From Streptomyces sp. SS1-1 (GTDB taxonomy: Bacteria > Actinomycetota > Actinomycetes > Streptomycetales > Streptomycetaceae): DNA of 64,000 nt. Below the pieces are notes generated by a model. It was not told the DNA's origin. It did not search any database and worked only from the letters and a program-made list of their open reading frames with translations. The translations under genes and the position numbers were made by a program. Where the stretch lies: assembly GCF_008973465.1 (NCBI RefSeq), contig NZ_WBXN01000004.1:5744501-5808500 (forward strand), written 5' to 3'. Of this stretch, positions 8,320 to 17,215 are shown piece by piece (the stretch's first letter is position 1; each line of letters opens with the position of its first letter).

Positions 8320-8399
8320 CCTGGTGGACGGCTCTGGCCTGATCGAGACTTGAGCGACGCCGTCCCGAGCGGCGTCCGCCGCCTCGCACGGGTCGGCCG

Positions 8400-8435
8400 C
8401 GGGGGTGGTGCCGTGTCGGCGCAGCACCACCCCCG
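8400..8435 (-). terminator. Probable terminator of the AidB-like gene
   Basis: GGGGGTGGTGC (8401-8411) pairs perfectly with GCACCACCCCC (8424-8434), plus one flanking C-G pair, with a 12-base loop. It sits just downstream of the acyl-CoA dehydrogenase stop on the minus strand. There is no U tract, which is usual for Streptomyces terminators. Confidence 0.65.
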
Positions 8436-8452
8436 CTTCCCGTCCCCGCAGG

Positions 8453-10087
8453 TCAGGAGGTTGGCCGCGCCCGCTCCACGAGCGCGGCCCGCGCCAGGCT
8501 GTGCGGCAGCGTCCCGAACGCGGCGCCCGCGTCGCCGCCGAGCCGCGACGCGCAGAACGCGTCGGCGACGTCCGATGGCGCGAAACGCACCAGCAGCGAC
8601 CCCTGGAGCACCAGCGCGAGCCGCTCGGTCACGCGCCGGGCACGCGCCTCGACGCCCTCCAGATCGGCCAGTTCCGTCAACAGCCCCCTGATCGCCGCGT
8701 CCAGCCGGTGATCGGCGCCCCGGGCCAGGCCGACCTCCCGCAGATACGCGTCCAGCGCAGCCGGCTCCCGCCGCAGCACCCGCAGCACGTCCAGCGCCTG
8801 GACGTTGCCCGCGCCCTCCCAGATCGAGTTCAGCGGCGACTCGCGCACCAGCCGCGGCATCTGCGACTCCTCGACGTACCCGTTGCCGCCCAGGCACTCC
8901 GCCGCCTCCACGGCCACCGGCGCGCACCGCTTGGTCACCCAGTACTTGGCGGCCGGCACGGCGATCCGCAGCAGCGCCCGCTCCTGCTCGTCCCCGTCGT
9001 CGTACGCGGCGGCCAGCCGCAGCGCGAGCGTGGTCGCCGCCTCCGACTCGACGGCCAGGTCGGCCAGGACGTTGCGCATGAGCGGCTGGTCGGCCAGCTT
9101 CGCGCCGAACGCCTCGCGGTGGGCGCAGTGGTGGACCGCCTGAGCCACCGCCTGCCGCATCAGACCGGCCGAGCCGAGCACACAGTCCAGGCGGGTCGCC
9201 GCGACCATCCCGATGATGGTCCGCACCCCGCGCCCCTCCTCGCCGACCCGGCGCGCCCACGTCCCGTCGAACTCGACCTCGGCGGACGCGTTGGACCGGT
9301 TGCCCAGCTTGTCCTTGAGCCGCTGGAGGAGGAACACGTTGCGGCCGCCGTCCTCCAGCATTCTGGGCACCAGGAAGCACGTCAGCCCGCCGGGAGCCTG
9401 CGCCAGCACCAGGAACGCGTCGGACATCGGCGCCGAGCAGAACCACTTGTGCCCGGTCAGCGCGTACGTGCCGGACTCGGCGAGCGGCACCGCCCGCGTC
9501 GTGTTGGCGCGGACGTCGCTGCCGCCCTGCTTCTCCGTCATGCCCATCCCGAACAGCACGCCCGCCTTGTCCGCCGCCGGCCGCAGCCCGCGGTCGTACA
9601 CCACGGACGTCAGCCGCGGCTCCCACTCGGCGGCCAGCCCGGGGTCGGTGCGCAGGGCGGGGACCGCCGCGTGGGTCATGGACAGCGGACAGGTGTTGCC
9701 CGCCTCGACCTGCGTCCACAGCACGAACGCCGCCGCCCGCCGCACATGCCCGCCGGGCCGCGTCCACGCCGCCGTCAGACCGGCGGAGACGCCCTTGCCG
9801 AGCAGCCGGTGCCAGGACGGGTGGAAGTCGACCTCGTCGACGCGATGGCCGTAGCGGTCGTGGGTCCGCAGCCGCGGGGGGTTCTCGTTCGCCAGCACCC
9901 CCCACTCCTGCACCTGCGCCGACCCGCACGTCCGTCCGAGCGCCGACAGCTCCCCGGCGACCTCCTCGCGCAGGGCGGCCGGAAGGTGCCGTTCGACGGC
10001 CGACACCAGGGCCCGGTCGGTGGTGTAGGCGTCGTACCCGGTCAGGGGCGGGGGCTGGTTGGTCACGCTGTGAGTGCTGCCTGCCAT
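8453..10087 (-). CDS. aidB: AidB-like acyl-CoA dehydrogenase
   Basis: FAD-dependent acyl-CoA dehydrogenase-fold protein of 544 aa, close to the about 540 aa of the AidB subfamily. It has the subfamily hallmark GMGMTEKQGGSDVRANTT, followed by the FAD-binding HKWFCSAPMSD segment, LKDKLGNRSNASAEVEF, the CAHREAFG segment and C-terminal CLGGNGY with WEGAGNVQ. AidB proteins are associated with protection of DNA from alkylation; the physiological substrate is unclear. Start ATG at 10087 is preceded at some distance by GGGAGGGA; a GTG eight codons in is possible. It diverges from the BrkB gene. Confidence 0.9.
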   Translation of the reverse strand: MAGSTHSVTNQPPPLTGYDAYTTDRALVSAVERHLPAALREEVAGELSALGRTCGSAQVQEWGVLANENPPRLRTHDRYGHRVDEVDFHPSWHRLLGKGVSAGLTAAWTRPGGHVRRAAAFVLWTQVEAGNTCPLSMTHAAVPALRTDPGLAAEWEPRLTSVVYDRGLRPAADKAGVLFGMGMTEKQGGSDVRANTTRAVPLAESGTYALTGHKWFCSAPMSDAFLVLAQAPGGLTCFLVPRMLEDGGRNVFLLQRLKDKLGNRSNASAEVEFDGTWARRVGEEGRGVRTIIGMVAATRLDCVLGSAGLMRQAVAQAVHHCAHREAFGAKLADQPLMRNVLADLAVESEAATTLALRLAAAYDDGDEQERALLRIAVPAAKYWVTKRCAPVAVEAAECLGGNGYVEESQMPRLVRESPLNSIWEGAGNVQALDVLRVLRREPAALDAYLREVGLARGADHRLDAAIRGLLTELADLEGVEARARRVTERLALVLQGSLLVRFAPSDVADAFCASRLGGDAGAAFGTLPHSLARAALVERARPTS

Positions 10088-10200
10088 GCCGGTGAACCTA
10101 TCCCTCCCAGGCGCCGTGCTCCCCAGCCTGACACGGCCGGCCGCGGCCCGTGGCGGGCGCCCCGATGAGAGCGCCCGCGCGCGGCGGATACCTTTGGTTC

Positions 10201-11349
10201 GTGCAGCCAGCAAGTGAATCCCCCGAGCAGCCCTCCGGCCGTCTCCACCGGGCGCGTGCCCTCTACCGGAACGTCTCGAAGCGCAGGACCGCCTGGCTGC
10301 TGCTGAAGGACACGGTCAACTCGTGCATCGAGTACCGCATCCTGGGCCTCGCGGCGGAGGCGGCGTTCTTCACGCTGCTGTCCGTCCCGCCGCTGCTGCT
10401 CAGCCTCATCGGCCTCCTCGGCTACGTCGACGACTGGACCGGCACCGACACCATCACCAGCCTGGAGTCCAACCTCCTGGAGGCCTCCCGCACCGTCCTG
10501 TCCGACAAGGGCGTGCGCGAGATCGCCCAGCCGATCCTGGACGACGTGATGAAGGGTGGCCGGCCCGACGTGATCTCGGTCGGCTTCCTGTTCGCCCTGT
10601 GGTCCGGGTCGCGCGCGGTGAACGTCTTCATAGACACGATCACCGTCATGTACGGCCTCGACGGGGTGCGCGGCATCGTCAAGACCCGCCTCGTGGCGTT
10701 CACGCTGTTCCTCGCCGCCCTGCTCATCGGCTCGGTGGCGCTGCCGCTGATGGTGGCGGGCCCGGACGCCGTCGTACGGATCCTGCCCTGGTCGGAGACC
10801 GTGGTGCAGGTGCTGTACTGGCCCGTCGTCATCGTCCTGTCGGTGGCGTTCCTGACGACGCTGTACCACGTGTCCGTGCCGGTGCGCTCCCCCTGGATCG
10901 AGGACGTGCCCGGCGCCCTGGTCGCCCTCGCCATGTGGGTGCTCGGCAGCTTCCTGCTGCGCATCTACCTCACCAGCACCATCGAGGGCGCCACGATCTA
11001 CGGCTCCCTCGCGGCGGCCGTCGCCGTCCTGCTGTGGATCGGCGTGTCCGCGTTCGCGGTGCTCGTGGGGGCCGCGGTCAACGCCGCGATCGACCGGGTC
11101 TGGCCGGCCGCCGCGACCGCCGCGGCCCGCGAGGCCAACGAGCGGGTGCGCGAGGCCCAGGTCGCCGAGTACGTGGCGCGCGCCGCCGCCGGTCTGGAGC
11201 CGGACCCCGACGACCCGGACATGCCGTCCGAGTTCCCCGAACGCTGGTCCCGCTTCCTGCCCCCGGAGGACGTCACGTCACGCCTGCGGACCCACGTCAA
11301 GAACCCGCACCACCCTCACCACCCGCACAAGAGGAACGGCGACTCCTGA
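10201..11349 (+). CDS. YihY/BrkB-family inner membrane protein
   Basis: Integral membrane protein of 382 aa of the YihY/virulence factor BrkB family, function unknown. About six hydrophobic segments are visible, starting with AAFFTLLSVPPLLLSLIGLLGY and including LWSGSRAVNVFIDTI, LFLAALLIGSVALPLMV and AAAVAVLLWIGVSAFAVLVG. The cytoplasmic C-terminus is acidic, ending in a His/Pro-rich HHPHHPHK tail that may bind metal or be unstructured. GTG at 10201 is chosen because a -10-like TACCTT sits six bases upstream, suggesting a leaderless transcript; the frame stays open to GTG 10150. Confidence 0.88.
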   Translation: MQPASESPEQPSGRLHRARALYRNVSKRRTAWLLLKDTVNSCIEYRILGLAAEAAFFTLLSVPPLLLSLIGLLGYVDDWTGTDTITSLESNLLEASRTVLSDKGVREIAQPILDDVMKGGRPDVISVGFLFALWSGSRAVNVFIDTITVMYGLDGVRGIVKTRLVAFTLFLAALLIGSVALPLMVAGPDAVVRILPWSETVVQVLYWPVVIVLSVAFLTTLYHVSVPVRSPWIEDVPGALVALAMWVLGSFLLRIYLTSTIEGATIYGSLAAAVAVLLWIGVSAFAVLVGAAVNAAIDRVWPAAATAAAREANERVREAQVAEYVARAAAGLEPDPDDPDMPSEFPERWSRFLPPEDVTSRLRTHVKNPHHPHHPHKRNGDS

Positions 11350-11367
11350 CGCCCAAAGGCGGCGTCA
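11347..11367. terminator. Convergent hairpin spanning both stop codons
   Basis: TGACGCC (11347-11353) and GGCGTCA (11361-11367) pair with a 7-base loop. The left arm contains the TGA of the BrkB gene and the right arm contains the complement of the stop of the NmrA-type gene. A short bidirectional terminator is plausible. Confidence 0.45.
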
Positions 11368-12216
11368 GACGCTCCACGCCCCCGCCGCCGCGGCCTCCCG
11401 CACGAACGCGGAGAAGTCGCGCGGGGCACGCCCCAGCGCCTCGCGCACCTCGTCCGTGAGACGCGCGTTGCGGCCGTCCAGCAGCGTCTCGAAGACGTCC
11501 ACCAGGAGCGCCGCCTCCTCGGCCGGCACCCCGAACCCGGTCAGCGCCTCCCCGTAGGCCGGCGCGGGCACCGGCGTGTACACGACCGGGCGGCCCGTCG
11601 CCGCGGAGATCTCCGCGACCGCCTCCCGCCAGGCGAGCAGCCGCGGCCCGGTCAGCCGCAGCGTCCGCCCCGCGTACCGGTCACCGTCCGCCAGCACCGC
11701 CGTCACCACGTCCGCGATGTCCCGGACGTCGACGAACGGCTCCCGCACCTCACCGGCGGGGAACACCAGCTCCCCGTGGGCGATGCCCTCCGCCAGCGGC
11801 CCCTCGCTGAAGTTCTGCGCGAACCACGCGGCCCGGACCACCGTCCAGTCCGCGCCGGACGCCTTCAGCGCCTCCTCCGCCGGCAGCGCCTGGTCCTCAC
11901 CGCGGGCCGACAGCAGCACCAGCCGCCGCACGCCGAGTCCCACCGCCTCCCGTGCCAGCGCCCCGATCCCCTCGGCCGCCGCCGGGTCGCCGATGTCGGT
12001 CGGGTACACCAGATACGCCGCGTCCGCGCCCCGCAGGGTCCCCTCCCACGTCGAGGGGTCCGCCCAGTCGAAGCCCGTCGCGCGGGACGCCGCCCGCACG
12101 GTGAACCCCGCCGCGCCCGCCGCGCGGGCCACCCGGCTCCCGGTGCGCCCCGACGCCCCGGTCACCACCACCGTCGTCCCGTTCCCACCGGTCGTGTCGC
12201 GCTCAGTCCGTGTCAT
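11365..12216 (-). CDS. NmrA/NAD(P)H-binding family oxidoreductase
   Basis: Atypical short-chain dehydrogenase-like protein of 283 aa. The Rossmann motif is VVVTGASGRTGSRVA near residue 14-28, followed by strand segments AAYLVYPT and RLVLLSARG, with the NmrA-type WTVVRAAWFAQNFSE and EPFVDVRDIADVV. The catalytic YxxxK of true SDRs is not evident, typical of NmrA-like quinone reductases or redox sensors. Start ATG at 12216 (MTRTERD). It is divergent from an AraC-type regulator, 80 bases apart, which probably controls it. Confidence 0.87.
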   Translation of the reverse strand: MTRTERDTTGGNGTTVVVTGASGRTGSRVARAAGAAGFTVRAASRATGFDWADPSTWEGTLRGADAAYLVYPTDIGDPAAAEGIGALAREAVGLGVRRLVLLSARGEDQALPAEEALKASGADWTVVRAAWFAQNFSEGPLAEGIAHGELVFPAGEVREPFVDVRDIADVVTAVLADGDRYAGRTLRLTGPRLLAWREAVAEISAATGRPVVYTPVPAPAYGEALTGFGVPAEEAALLVDVFETLLDGRNARLTDEVREALGRAPRDFSAFVREAAAAGAWSV

Positions 12217-12296
12217 ACCCCCAGTCAACGGCGGGACGGTCCGGCCGCCCATCGCCGAACGGCTCCCTCGCATACGCGGGCGTCTACCCTGACGGC

Positions 12297-13256
12297 ATGG
12301 ACGCCCTCGCCGGTCTGCTCGACGGCCCGCGCGCACGCGGTGCCTTCCTGATCCGCGCGTGTTTCGACCCGCCCTGGTCCGTGCGCGTCGAGGACCGCGC
12401 CCCGCTCACCGTCATGGTCATGGTGCGCGGTGAGGCGTGGGTGACGCCCGAGCGGGGCGAGCCGGTCCGGCTGCGCGCCGGGGACCTCGCCATCGCCCGC
12501 GGCCCGGACCCCTACACCTGCGCCGACGCCCCGGACACCGCACCGCAGGCGCTGATCCTGCCCGGCGCCGAGTGCCGCTACCCCGACGGGCGGTCCCTCA
12601 ACGGCTCGATGGACCTGGGGGTGCGCACCTGGGGCGACCGGCCCGACGGCTCCGCCGTCCTGCTGATCGGCACCTATCTCCGGCAGGGCGAGATCAGCGG
12701 GCGGCTGCTGAACTGCCTGCCCCCGCTGCTGTCCCTGCCGGCCGACGGGTGGGACCACCCGCTCACCCCCTACCTGATGACGGAGATCGTCCGGGACGCA
12801 CCCGGCCAGGAGGTCGTCCTGGACCGGCTCCTCGACCTGCTCGTCATCGCCGCGCTCCGCACCTGGTTCGCCCGCCCCGAGGCCGAACCCCCCGCCTGGT
12901 ACCGGGCGCTGGCCGACCCGGTCGTCGGACGGGCGCTGCGGCTCCTCCAGGACGACCCCGCCCACCCGTGGACCGTCGCCTCGCTGGCCGCGAAGGCCGG
13001 GGTGTCCCGGGCCGCGCTGGCACGGCGGTTCACCGACCTGGTGGGGGAGGCGCCGATGACGTACCTCACAAAATGGCGGCTGGCGCTCGCGGCGGACGCC
13101 CTGCGCGACACCGACGACACCCTGGAGGCCATCGCCCGGCGCGTCGGCTACGGCAGCCCCTTCGCGCTGTCCAGCGCCTTCAAACGGGTGTACGGGGTGA
13201 GCCCACAGGAGCACCGGCGGCGCCCGGACACGGCCCCGGAGGACGCCCGTGTATGA
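12297..13256 (+). CDS. AraC-family transcriptional regulator with N-terminal cupin
   Basis: Regulator of 319 aa. Residues about 1-175 form an AraC-type cupin domain (CFDPPWSVRVEDRAPLT through GDLAIARGPDPY), and the C-terminal 100 residues carry two helix-turn-helix motifs (WTVASLAAKAGVSRAALARRF and EAIARRVGYGSPFALSSAFKR). A -10-like TACCCT six bases before the ATG suggests a leaderless mRNA. It diverges from the NmrA-type reductase, its likely target, and overlaps the next AraC-like gene by eight bases. Confidence 0.92.
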   Translation: MDALAGLLDGPRARGAFLIRACFDPPWSVRVEDRAPLTVMVMVRGEAWVTPERGEPVRLRAGDLAIARGPDPYTCADAPDTAPQALILPGAECRYPDGRSLNGSMDLGVRTWGDRPDGSAVLLIGTYLRQGEISGRLLNCLPPLLSLPADGWDHPLTPYLMTEIVRDAPGQEVVLDRLLDLLVIAALRTWFARPEAEPPAWYRALADPVVGRALRLLQDDPAHPWTVASLAAKAGVSRAALARRFTDLVGEAPMTYLTKWRLALAADALRDTDDTLEAIARRVGYGSPFALSSAFKRVYGVSPQEHRRRPDTAPEDARV

Positions 13257-13932
13257 GGAGCGGCCGGCCCGGCTGCCGGGCGCCGTCGTCTGGACGAACA
13301 CCCCGGACGCGTCCGACAGCGGCCGGGTCCTGCCCGACGGCTGCATGGACCTGCTGTGGCACGAGGGACGGCTGCTGGTCGCCGGGCCCGACACCCGCGC
13401 CCAGGTCACCGACGGCACGGCGGGCGTCTGGATCGGCGTCCGGTTCTTCCCCGGCACCGCGCCCGCCCTCCTGGGCGTCCCCGCGCACGAACTGCGCGAC
13501 CGGCGCGTCGACCTGACCGACGTGTGGCCGGCACCCCGGGCACGCCGGCTCGGCGCCCGCGTCGGGGCCGCCACCGACCCCCGGACCGCCCTGGAGGACA
13601 CCGCCCTCGCCCTGGCCGCCCGCGCACAGCCCCCCGACCCGCTGCTGCGGCACCTCGTCACCGCCCTCGACGCCGGCCGCCCCGTCGCCGCCGTCGCCGG
13701 TGAACTGGGGCTCGGCGCACGTCAGTTGCACCGCCGCTCCCTGACCGCCTTCGGATACGGCCCCAAGACGCTGGCCCGCGTCCTCCGTCTCCAGCGCGCC
13801 CTGCGGCTGGCCCGCGCCGGCGTGCCCTTCGCGGAGACGGCCGCCCGCGCCGGCTTCGCCGACCAGGCCCATCTCGCCCGTGACGTCAAGGACTTGGCGG
13901 GCGTGCCGCTCGGCGTGCTACTCCGCCGCTAG
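13249..13932 (+). CDS. Helix-turn-helix (AraC-type) regulator with DUF6597-like N-terminus
   Basis: A 227-residue protein. The N-terminal half (RVLPDGCMDLLWHEGRLLVAGPDT, GVRFFPGTAP) matches the sensor domain found in many actinobacterial AraC-type regulators. The C-terminal half has the double helix-turn-helix ending in ETAARAGFADQAHLARDVKDLAGVPLG. The GTG start overlaps the preceding regulator by eight bases, implying co-transcription. Its 3' end overlaps a convergent VOC gene by 15 bases. Target unknown. Confidence 0.85.
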   Translation: MYEERPARLPGAVVWTNTPDASDSGRVLPDGCMDLLWHEGRLLVAGPDTRAQVTDGTAGVWIGVRFFPGTAPALLGVPAHELRDRRVDLTDVWPAPRARRLGARVGAATDPRTALEDTALALAARAQPPDPLLRHLVTALDAGRPVAAVAGELGLGARQLHRRSLTAFGYGPKTLARVLRLQRALRLARAGVPFAETAARAGFADQAHLARDVKDLAGVPLGVLLRR

Positions 13933-14316
13933 CGGCGCGAACAGGTCCACGCCGTTGCCGTCCGGGTCGTGGACGACGGCGTAGCGCTGCCCCCAGAAGG
14001 CGTCCCAGGGCTTGAGTTCGCCGTGGTGTCCGGCGGCCACCAGGTCCTCGTACACCGCGTCGACCTCGTCCGGGCCGTCGCAGCGCAGGGCCAGCGCCGC
14101 CCGGCCGCCGCCGGCCGGCGGCCGCCACCCCGGGTGGAACGACCGGATCGTGTCCTCGGTGTCGAGCAGCAGCCGTACCCCGCCGGGCGGCGCGGCCTCG
14201 GCGTGCGGCTCGCTCTCGGAGCCCTCGGGGAACGGGAACCCGAGACGCCGGTAGAAGGCGACGGAGGCGGCCATGTCGGAGACCACCAGGCCGACGGCAT
14301 CGAATCGTGGAGTCAT
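13918..14316 (-). CDS. VOC-family (glyoxalase/bleomycin-resistance fold) protein
   Basis: A 132-residue protein with the paired beta-alpha-beta-beta-beta modules of the vicinal oxygen chelate superfamily: FDAVGLVVSDMAASVAFYRRLGF at the start and the closing YAVVHDPDGNGVDLFAPL. Expected metal ligands such as the early His are not all obvious, so the activity is unknown. Start ATG at 14316 has TACGGT six bases upstream, suggesting a leaderless mRNA. The gene converges on and overlaps the AraC-like gene by 15 bases. Confidence 0.85.
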   Translation of the reverse strand: MTPRFDAVGLVVSDMAASVAFYRRLGFPFPEGSESEPHAEAAPPGGVRLLLDTEDTIRSFHPGWRPPAGGGRAALALRCDGPDEVDAVYEDLVAAGHHGELKPWDAFWGQRYAVVHDPDGNGVDLFAPLAAE

Positions 14317-14391
14317 GCCGTCACCGTAGGAGCCGGGGGAGGGGCCCGTCTTGAAGGAAACGGACACCGTGGCGGGGCCGGCCCACCCGCC

Positions 14392-15024
14392 TCAGTGGAG
14401 GGTCACCGGGCCCTTGGGCGTGTCCAGCGTGCACGACAGACCGACCGGGCCCTCCGTCAGGGCCAGTTGGGTGCCGAGCGACCGCACCAGGGGCCGGACG
14501 GCGTCCGGGTCGGGCGCGCTGCCCGACATCGCCAGCAGGGGAGTGAGGGGCAGCCCCGCGTCCGTGGGATGGGGCGAGCCGCCCCAGTCGATCAGGAAGG
14601 GCACCAGACCGGACGGATGCGCGTCGTCGCCGTCGGTGAGCCGCCACCGCAGCAGGGTGCCGTCGGGCCGGCGCCTGCTCATCGGCTTCGCCGGACCCGG
14701 GTCGTACCCCTGCGCCCGCGCGGCCGCGATCGCCGCGTCCAGGTCCGGCGGGGCGATCGCCCAGGTCAGGATGCGCGCGGTCGTGAGCCCGAGGGACGCG
14801 AAGGGCTTCGGCCGCCCCGGAGCGGCCTGGTCCGGGTCCGGGCCGATGATCTCCAGATAGCCGGCGCCGCCCAGCGCCACCAGATGGTTGCGGGTGCCAC
14901 GCCCGACATGCACGCCGCCCGGGGCCGGTTCCACCCCCGTACGGCGGGTGAACTCGGCGAGGGTGGCGGCGAGATCGGGCGTCGCCAGCACGAGATGATC
15001 CAGGTACGCGGGAAGGCCATTCAT
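14392..15024 (-). CDS. Glyoxalase-like (VOC) domain protein
   Basis: A 210-residue protein with a single long glyoxalase-like domain: LPAYLDHLVLATPDLAATLAEF at the N-terminus has the early metal-type His, then GVHVGRGTRNHLVALGGAGYLEIIGPD and a C-terminal Trp-rich segment ending WGGSPHPTD. It resembles the PF13468 glyoxalase-like group. Start ATG at 15024. It diverges from the ThuA gene. Substrate unknown. Confidence 0.82.
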   Translation of the reverse strand: MNGLPAYLDHLVLATPDLAATLAEFTRRTGVEPAPGGVHVGRGTRNHLVALGGAGYLEIIGPDPDQAAPGRPKPFASLGLTTARILTWAIAPPDLDAAIAAARAQGYDPGPAKPMSRRRPDGTLLRWRLTDGDDAHPSGLVPFLIDWGGSPHPTDAGLPLTPLLAMSGSAPDPDAVRPLVRSLGTQLALTEGPVGLSCTLDTPKGPVTLH

Positions 15025-15129
15025 CCCGGCCGAGGCTACGCAGTACCCCGCTCCGATGGAACACCCCGACGACGGACGGCAGTTCACAGCGGGGCGGCCC
15101 GGCGGGACCCGTCGTCTACGCTGGACCGC

Positions 15130-15771
15130 ATGGCCGTACGACTCCTCGTGTTCACCCGCACCACCGACTACCGGCACGCGTCCATCCCGGCCGGGGTGGA
15201 GGCGCTGCGCACGCTCGGCGGCTTCGAGGTGGACCACACCGAGGACCCCGCGGCCCTCGAACGCCCCCTCGACGGCTACGCGGCCGTCGTCTTCCTCTCC
15301 ACCAGCGGCGACGTGCTCACCCAGGCCGGCCGCGACCGGCTCCTCGCCCACGTCCGATCCGGCGGCGGCTTCGCCGGGATCCACGCCGCCGCCTGCACCG
15401 AGTACGGCTGGCCCGCCTACGGCGACCTGCTCGGCGCCCGCTTCGACCGGCACCCCGACCTCCAGCCCGGCAAGGCCGTCGTCGAGGACCACGACCACCC
15501 CGCCACCCGGCACCTGCCGCCCGTGTGGGAACTCACCGACGAGTGGTACGACTTCCGCCGCAGCCCCCGGGGCGCCGTCCGGGTGCTGGTCTCCGCCGAC
15601 GAGTCGTCGTACGACGGGGGCGGCATGGGCGACGACCACCCGCTGGCGTGGTGCCACGAGCACGGCGCCGGACGCGTCTTCTACACGGCCCTCGGCCACG
15701 CCGCCGAGCTGTACGACGACCCCGCCTTCCGCGCGCATCTGCGGGGCGGGATCGGCTGGGCGGCGGGCTGA
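15130..15771 (+). CDS. ThuA-like domain protein
   Basis: A 213-residue protein of the ThuA (trehalose utilization) group with a class I glutamine amidotransferase-like fold. It begins LLVFTRTTDYRHASIPAGVEAL and has GFAGIHAA, EYGWPAYGDLLGARF, a DDHPLAWCHEHGAGRVFYTALGH segment and C-terminal WAAG. ThuA proteins are linked to sugar (trehalose, 3-keto-sugar) metabolism; no sugar genes are nearby, so its substrate is open. A -10-like TACGCT lies seven bases before the ATG. Confidence 0.88.
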   Translation: MAVRLLVFTRTTDYRHASIPAGVEALRTLGGFEVDHTEDPAALERPLDGYAAVVFLSTSGDVLTQAGRDRLLAHVRSGGGFAGIHAAACTEYGWPAYGDLLGARFDRHPDLQPGKAVVEDHDHPATRHLPPVWELTDEWYDFRRSPRGAVRVLVSADESSYDGGGMGDDHPLAWCHEHGAGRVFYTALGHAAELYDDPAFRAHLRGGIGWAAG

Positions 15772-15778
15772 GGCGGCT

Positions 15779-16930
15779 CTACTTGTTCGGCCGGGGCAGG
15801 GCGTGGAACTGGGGGCCGTAGGTGCCCCGGCGGTCCGGCAGCGGGGTCTCCATCAGCTCCACGGCCGGGTCCGCCAGACCGCGCATGGTGTGGATGCCGG
15901 CCCCCAGACTGCGGTGCCCACCGCCCGCCCAGGCGTCGTCCAGGGAGTCCAGCACCGTGCTGTACATGGCGTCGAAGCGGTACAGCACCCCTCCGACGTG
16001 CACCGACGCGCGCGGCCAGCCGCCCACCGGGACCGGCGCCATGGGCCGCACCTCCGGGAACGGCACGGGCGGGCCGACGTACCGCCAGCCCTCGTCGGTC
16101 TGCCGCAGCTCCCGGCCGTGGTAGATCTCCCCGAACGCGTAGTAGTGCGCGGGCGCGTCGTGCGAGAACGAGTCGTTCGGCGAGGACGCCGTGCCCTCGC
16201 CCTGCTCCCGGATGACCTCGATGTCGTGCTCGACGTCGTCCAGGGTCCGCACCGGGCGCAGCTCGTCGGAGTCGATGCGCTGGCTCACCTGCCCCCGCGT
16301 CGACAGCTCCGGGCGCACCGCCCGGAACGCGTTCAGCATGCCCTCGTAGAACTCGCCGACCGTCGGGGACGCCTGCGCGCTGCGCACCAGCGACTCCTCG
16401 GGAGCCTCGATCGCCATCATCACGTCCCGGACGAAGGACTTGGTCAGCCCCGACAGATAGACGTTCACGCCCGCCCGCACCCCGCCGGGCAGTGGCCCCG
16501 GGTAGACGGGCGCGGCGGCCTTGACCTGCGGCCGGCCACCGATGGCGACCAGCAGGTTGCAGACGATGCCCAGGTGGTACATCTCGTCGCCGACGATGCG
16601 CCGGATCATCCGCGCGACCTCGCTGCGCTGGTCCTTCACCGACCACCAGCCGCACAGATAGGGCGGGATCGTGGCGAGCTCCAGGCCCACGGCGACCTGG
16701 AGCGCCGACCGCAGCCAGGCGACCCCGCGGGCGTCCGCCGGGACCGCCATCAGGCGGGCCACCGACCCGAGCCGGGCCGCGGCGGCCGGCGCGCCCGCCA
16801 GGGGAGCGGCCTGCGCGGTCTGCGCGGTGCCGGCGACCGCGGCCGGCGCTCCGGCCGCCAACGCGGCCGACGCCAGGAAACTCCTGCGCTTGAACGGGGC
16901 AACCGCCGGCTCGTCCGGCTCTACGCTCAT
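15779..16930 (-). CDS. Tat-exported ferritin-like domain protein
   Basis: A 383-residue protein. The N-terminus KRRSFLASAALAAGAP, followed by Ala-rich hydrophobic sequence to about residue 42, is a twin-arginine (Tat) signal peptide, so the protein is likely exported folded. The mature part begins with a ferritin-like helical bundle: ALQVAVGLELATIPPYLCG and RRIVGDEMYHLGIVCNLLVAIGG provide Glu and ExxH metal ligands. It resembles the VioB/iminophenyl-pyruvate dimer synthase ferritin-like family (PF12902). GAGG precedes the ATG. Function unknown. Confidence 0.8.
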   Translation of the reverse strand: MSVEPDEPAVAPFKRRSFLASAALAAGAPAAVAGTAQTAQAAPLAGAPAAAARLGSVARLMAVPADARGVAWLRSALQVAVGLELATIPPYLCGWWSVKDQRSEVARMIRRIVGDEMYHLGIVCNLLVAIGGRPQVKAAAPVYPGPLPGGVRAGVNVYLSGLTKSFVRDVMMAIEAPEESLVRSAQASPTVGEFYEGMLNAFRAVRPELSTRGQVSQRIDSDELRPVRTLDDVEHDIEVIREQGEGTASSPNDSFSHDAPAHYYAFGEIYHGRELRQTDEGWRYVGPPVPFPEVRPMAPVPVGGWPRASVHVGGVLYRFDAMYSTVLDSLDDAWAGGGHRSLGAGIHTMRGLADPAVELMETPLPDRRGTYGPQFHALPRPNK

Positions 16931-17215
16931 ACCCGCCTACCTCGCCTCGGCTCATGGGACGGGGCCCCGCCCGCTGCTCGGCGCAGACTCGCGGGGCCCC
17001 TTCGACAGCTCGCGAAGCTAGCAGCGATCACGGCCGCCACCAGGGCACACGTGCCGAGCGGCGCCGCGACCACCCGGCCGGTCCAACGCCGCGCCGCACC
17101 TCCGTCCCGTACGCCGAACGGCCGCATCCACCCCCCGTCCGGTGGAATATCCGGCCAGAATGAGGTGCTGTGATCTTCACGGTGCATGAGCGCGGTGGAG
17201 GAGGCTGACGGACGT

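Noticed and set aside
6897..9929. A 1010-residue apparent multidomain protein
   Set aside because: Its first half is an out-of-frame shadow of the AidB-like gene and has no domain resemblance; a terminator-like hairpin separates the two genes.
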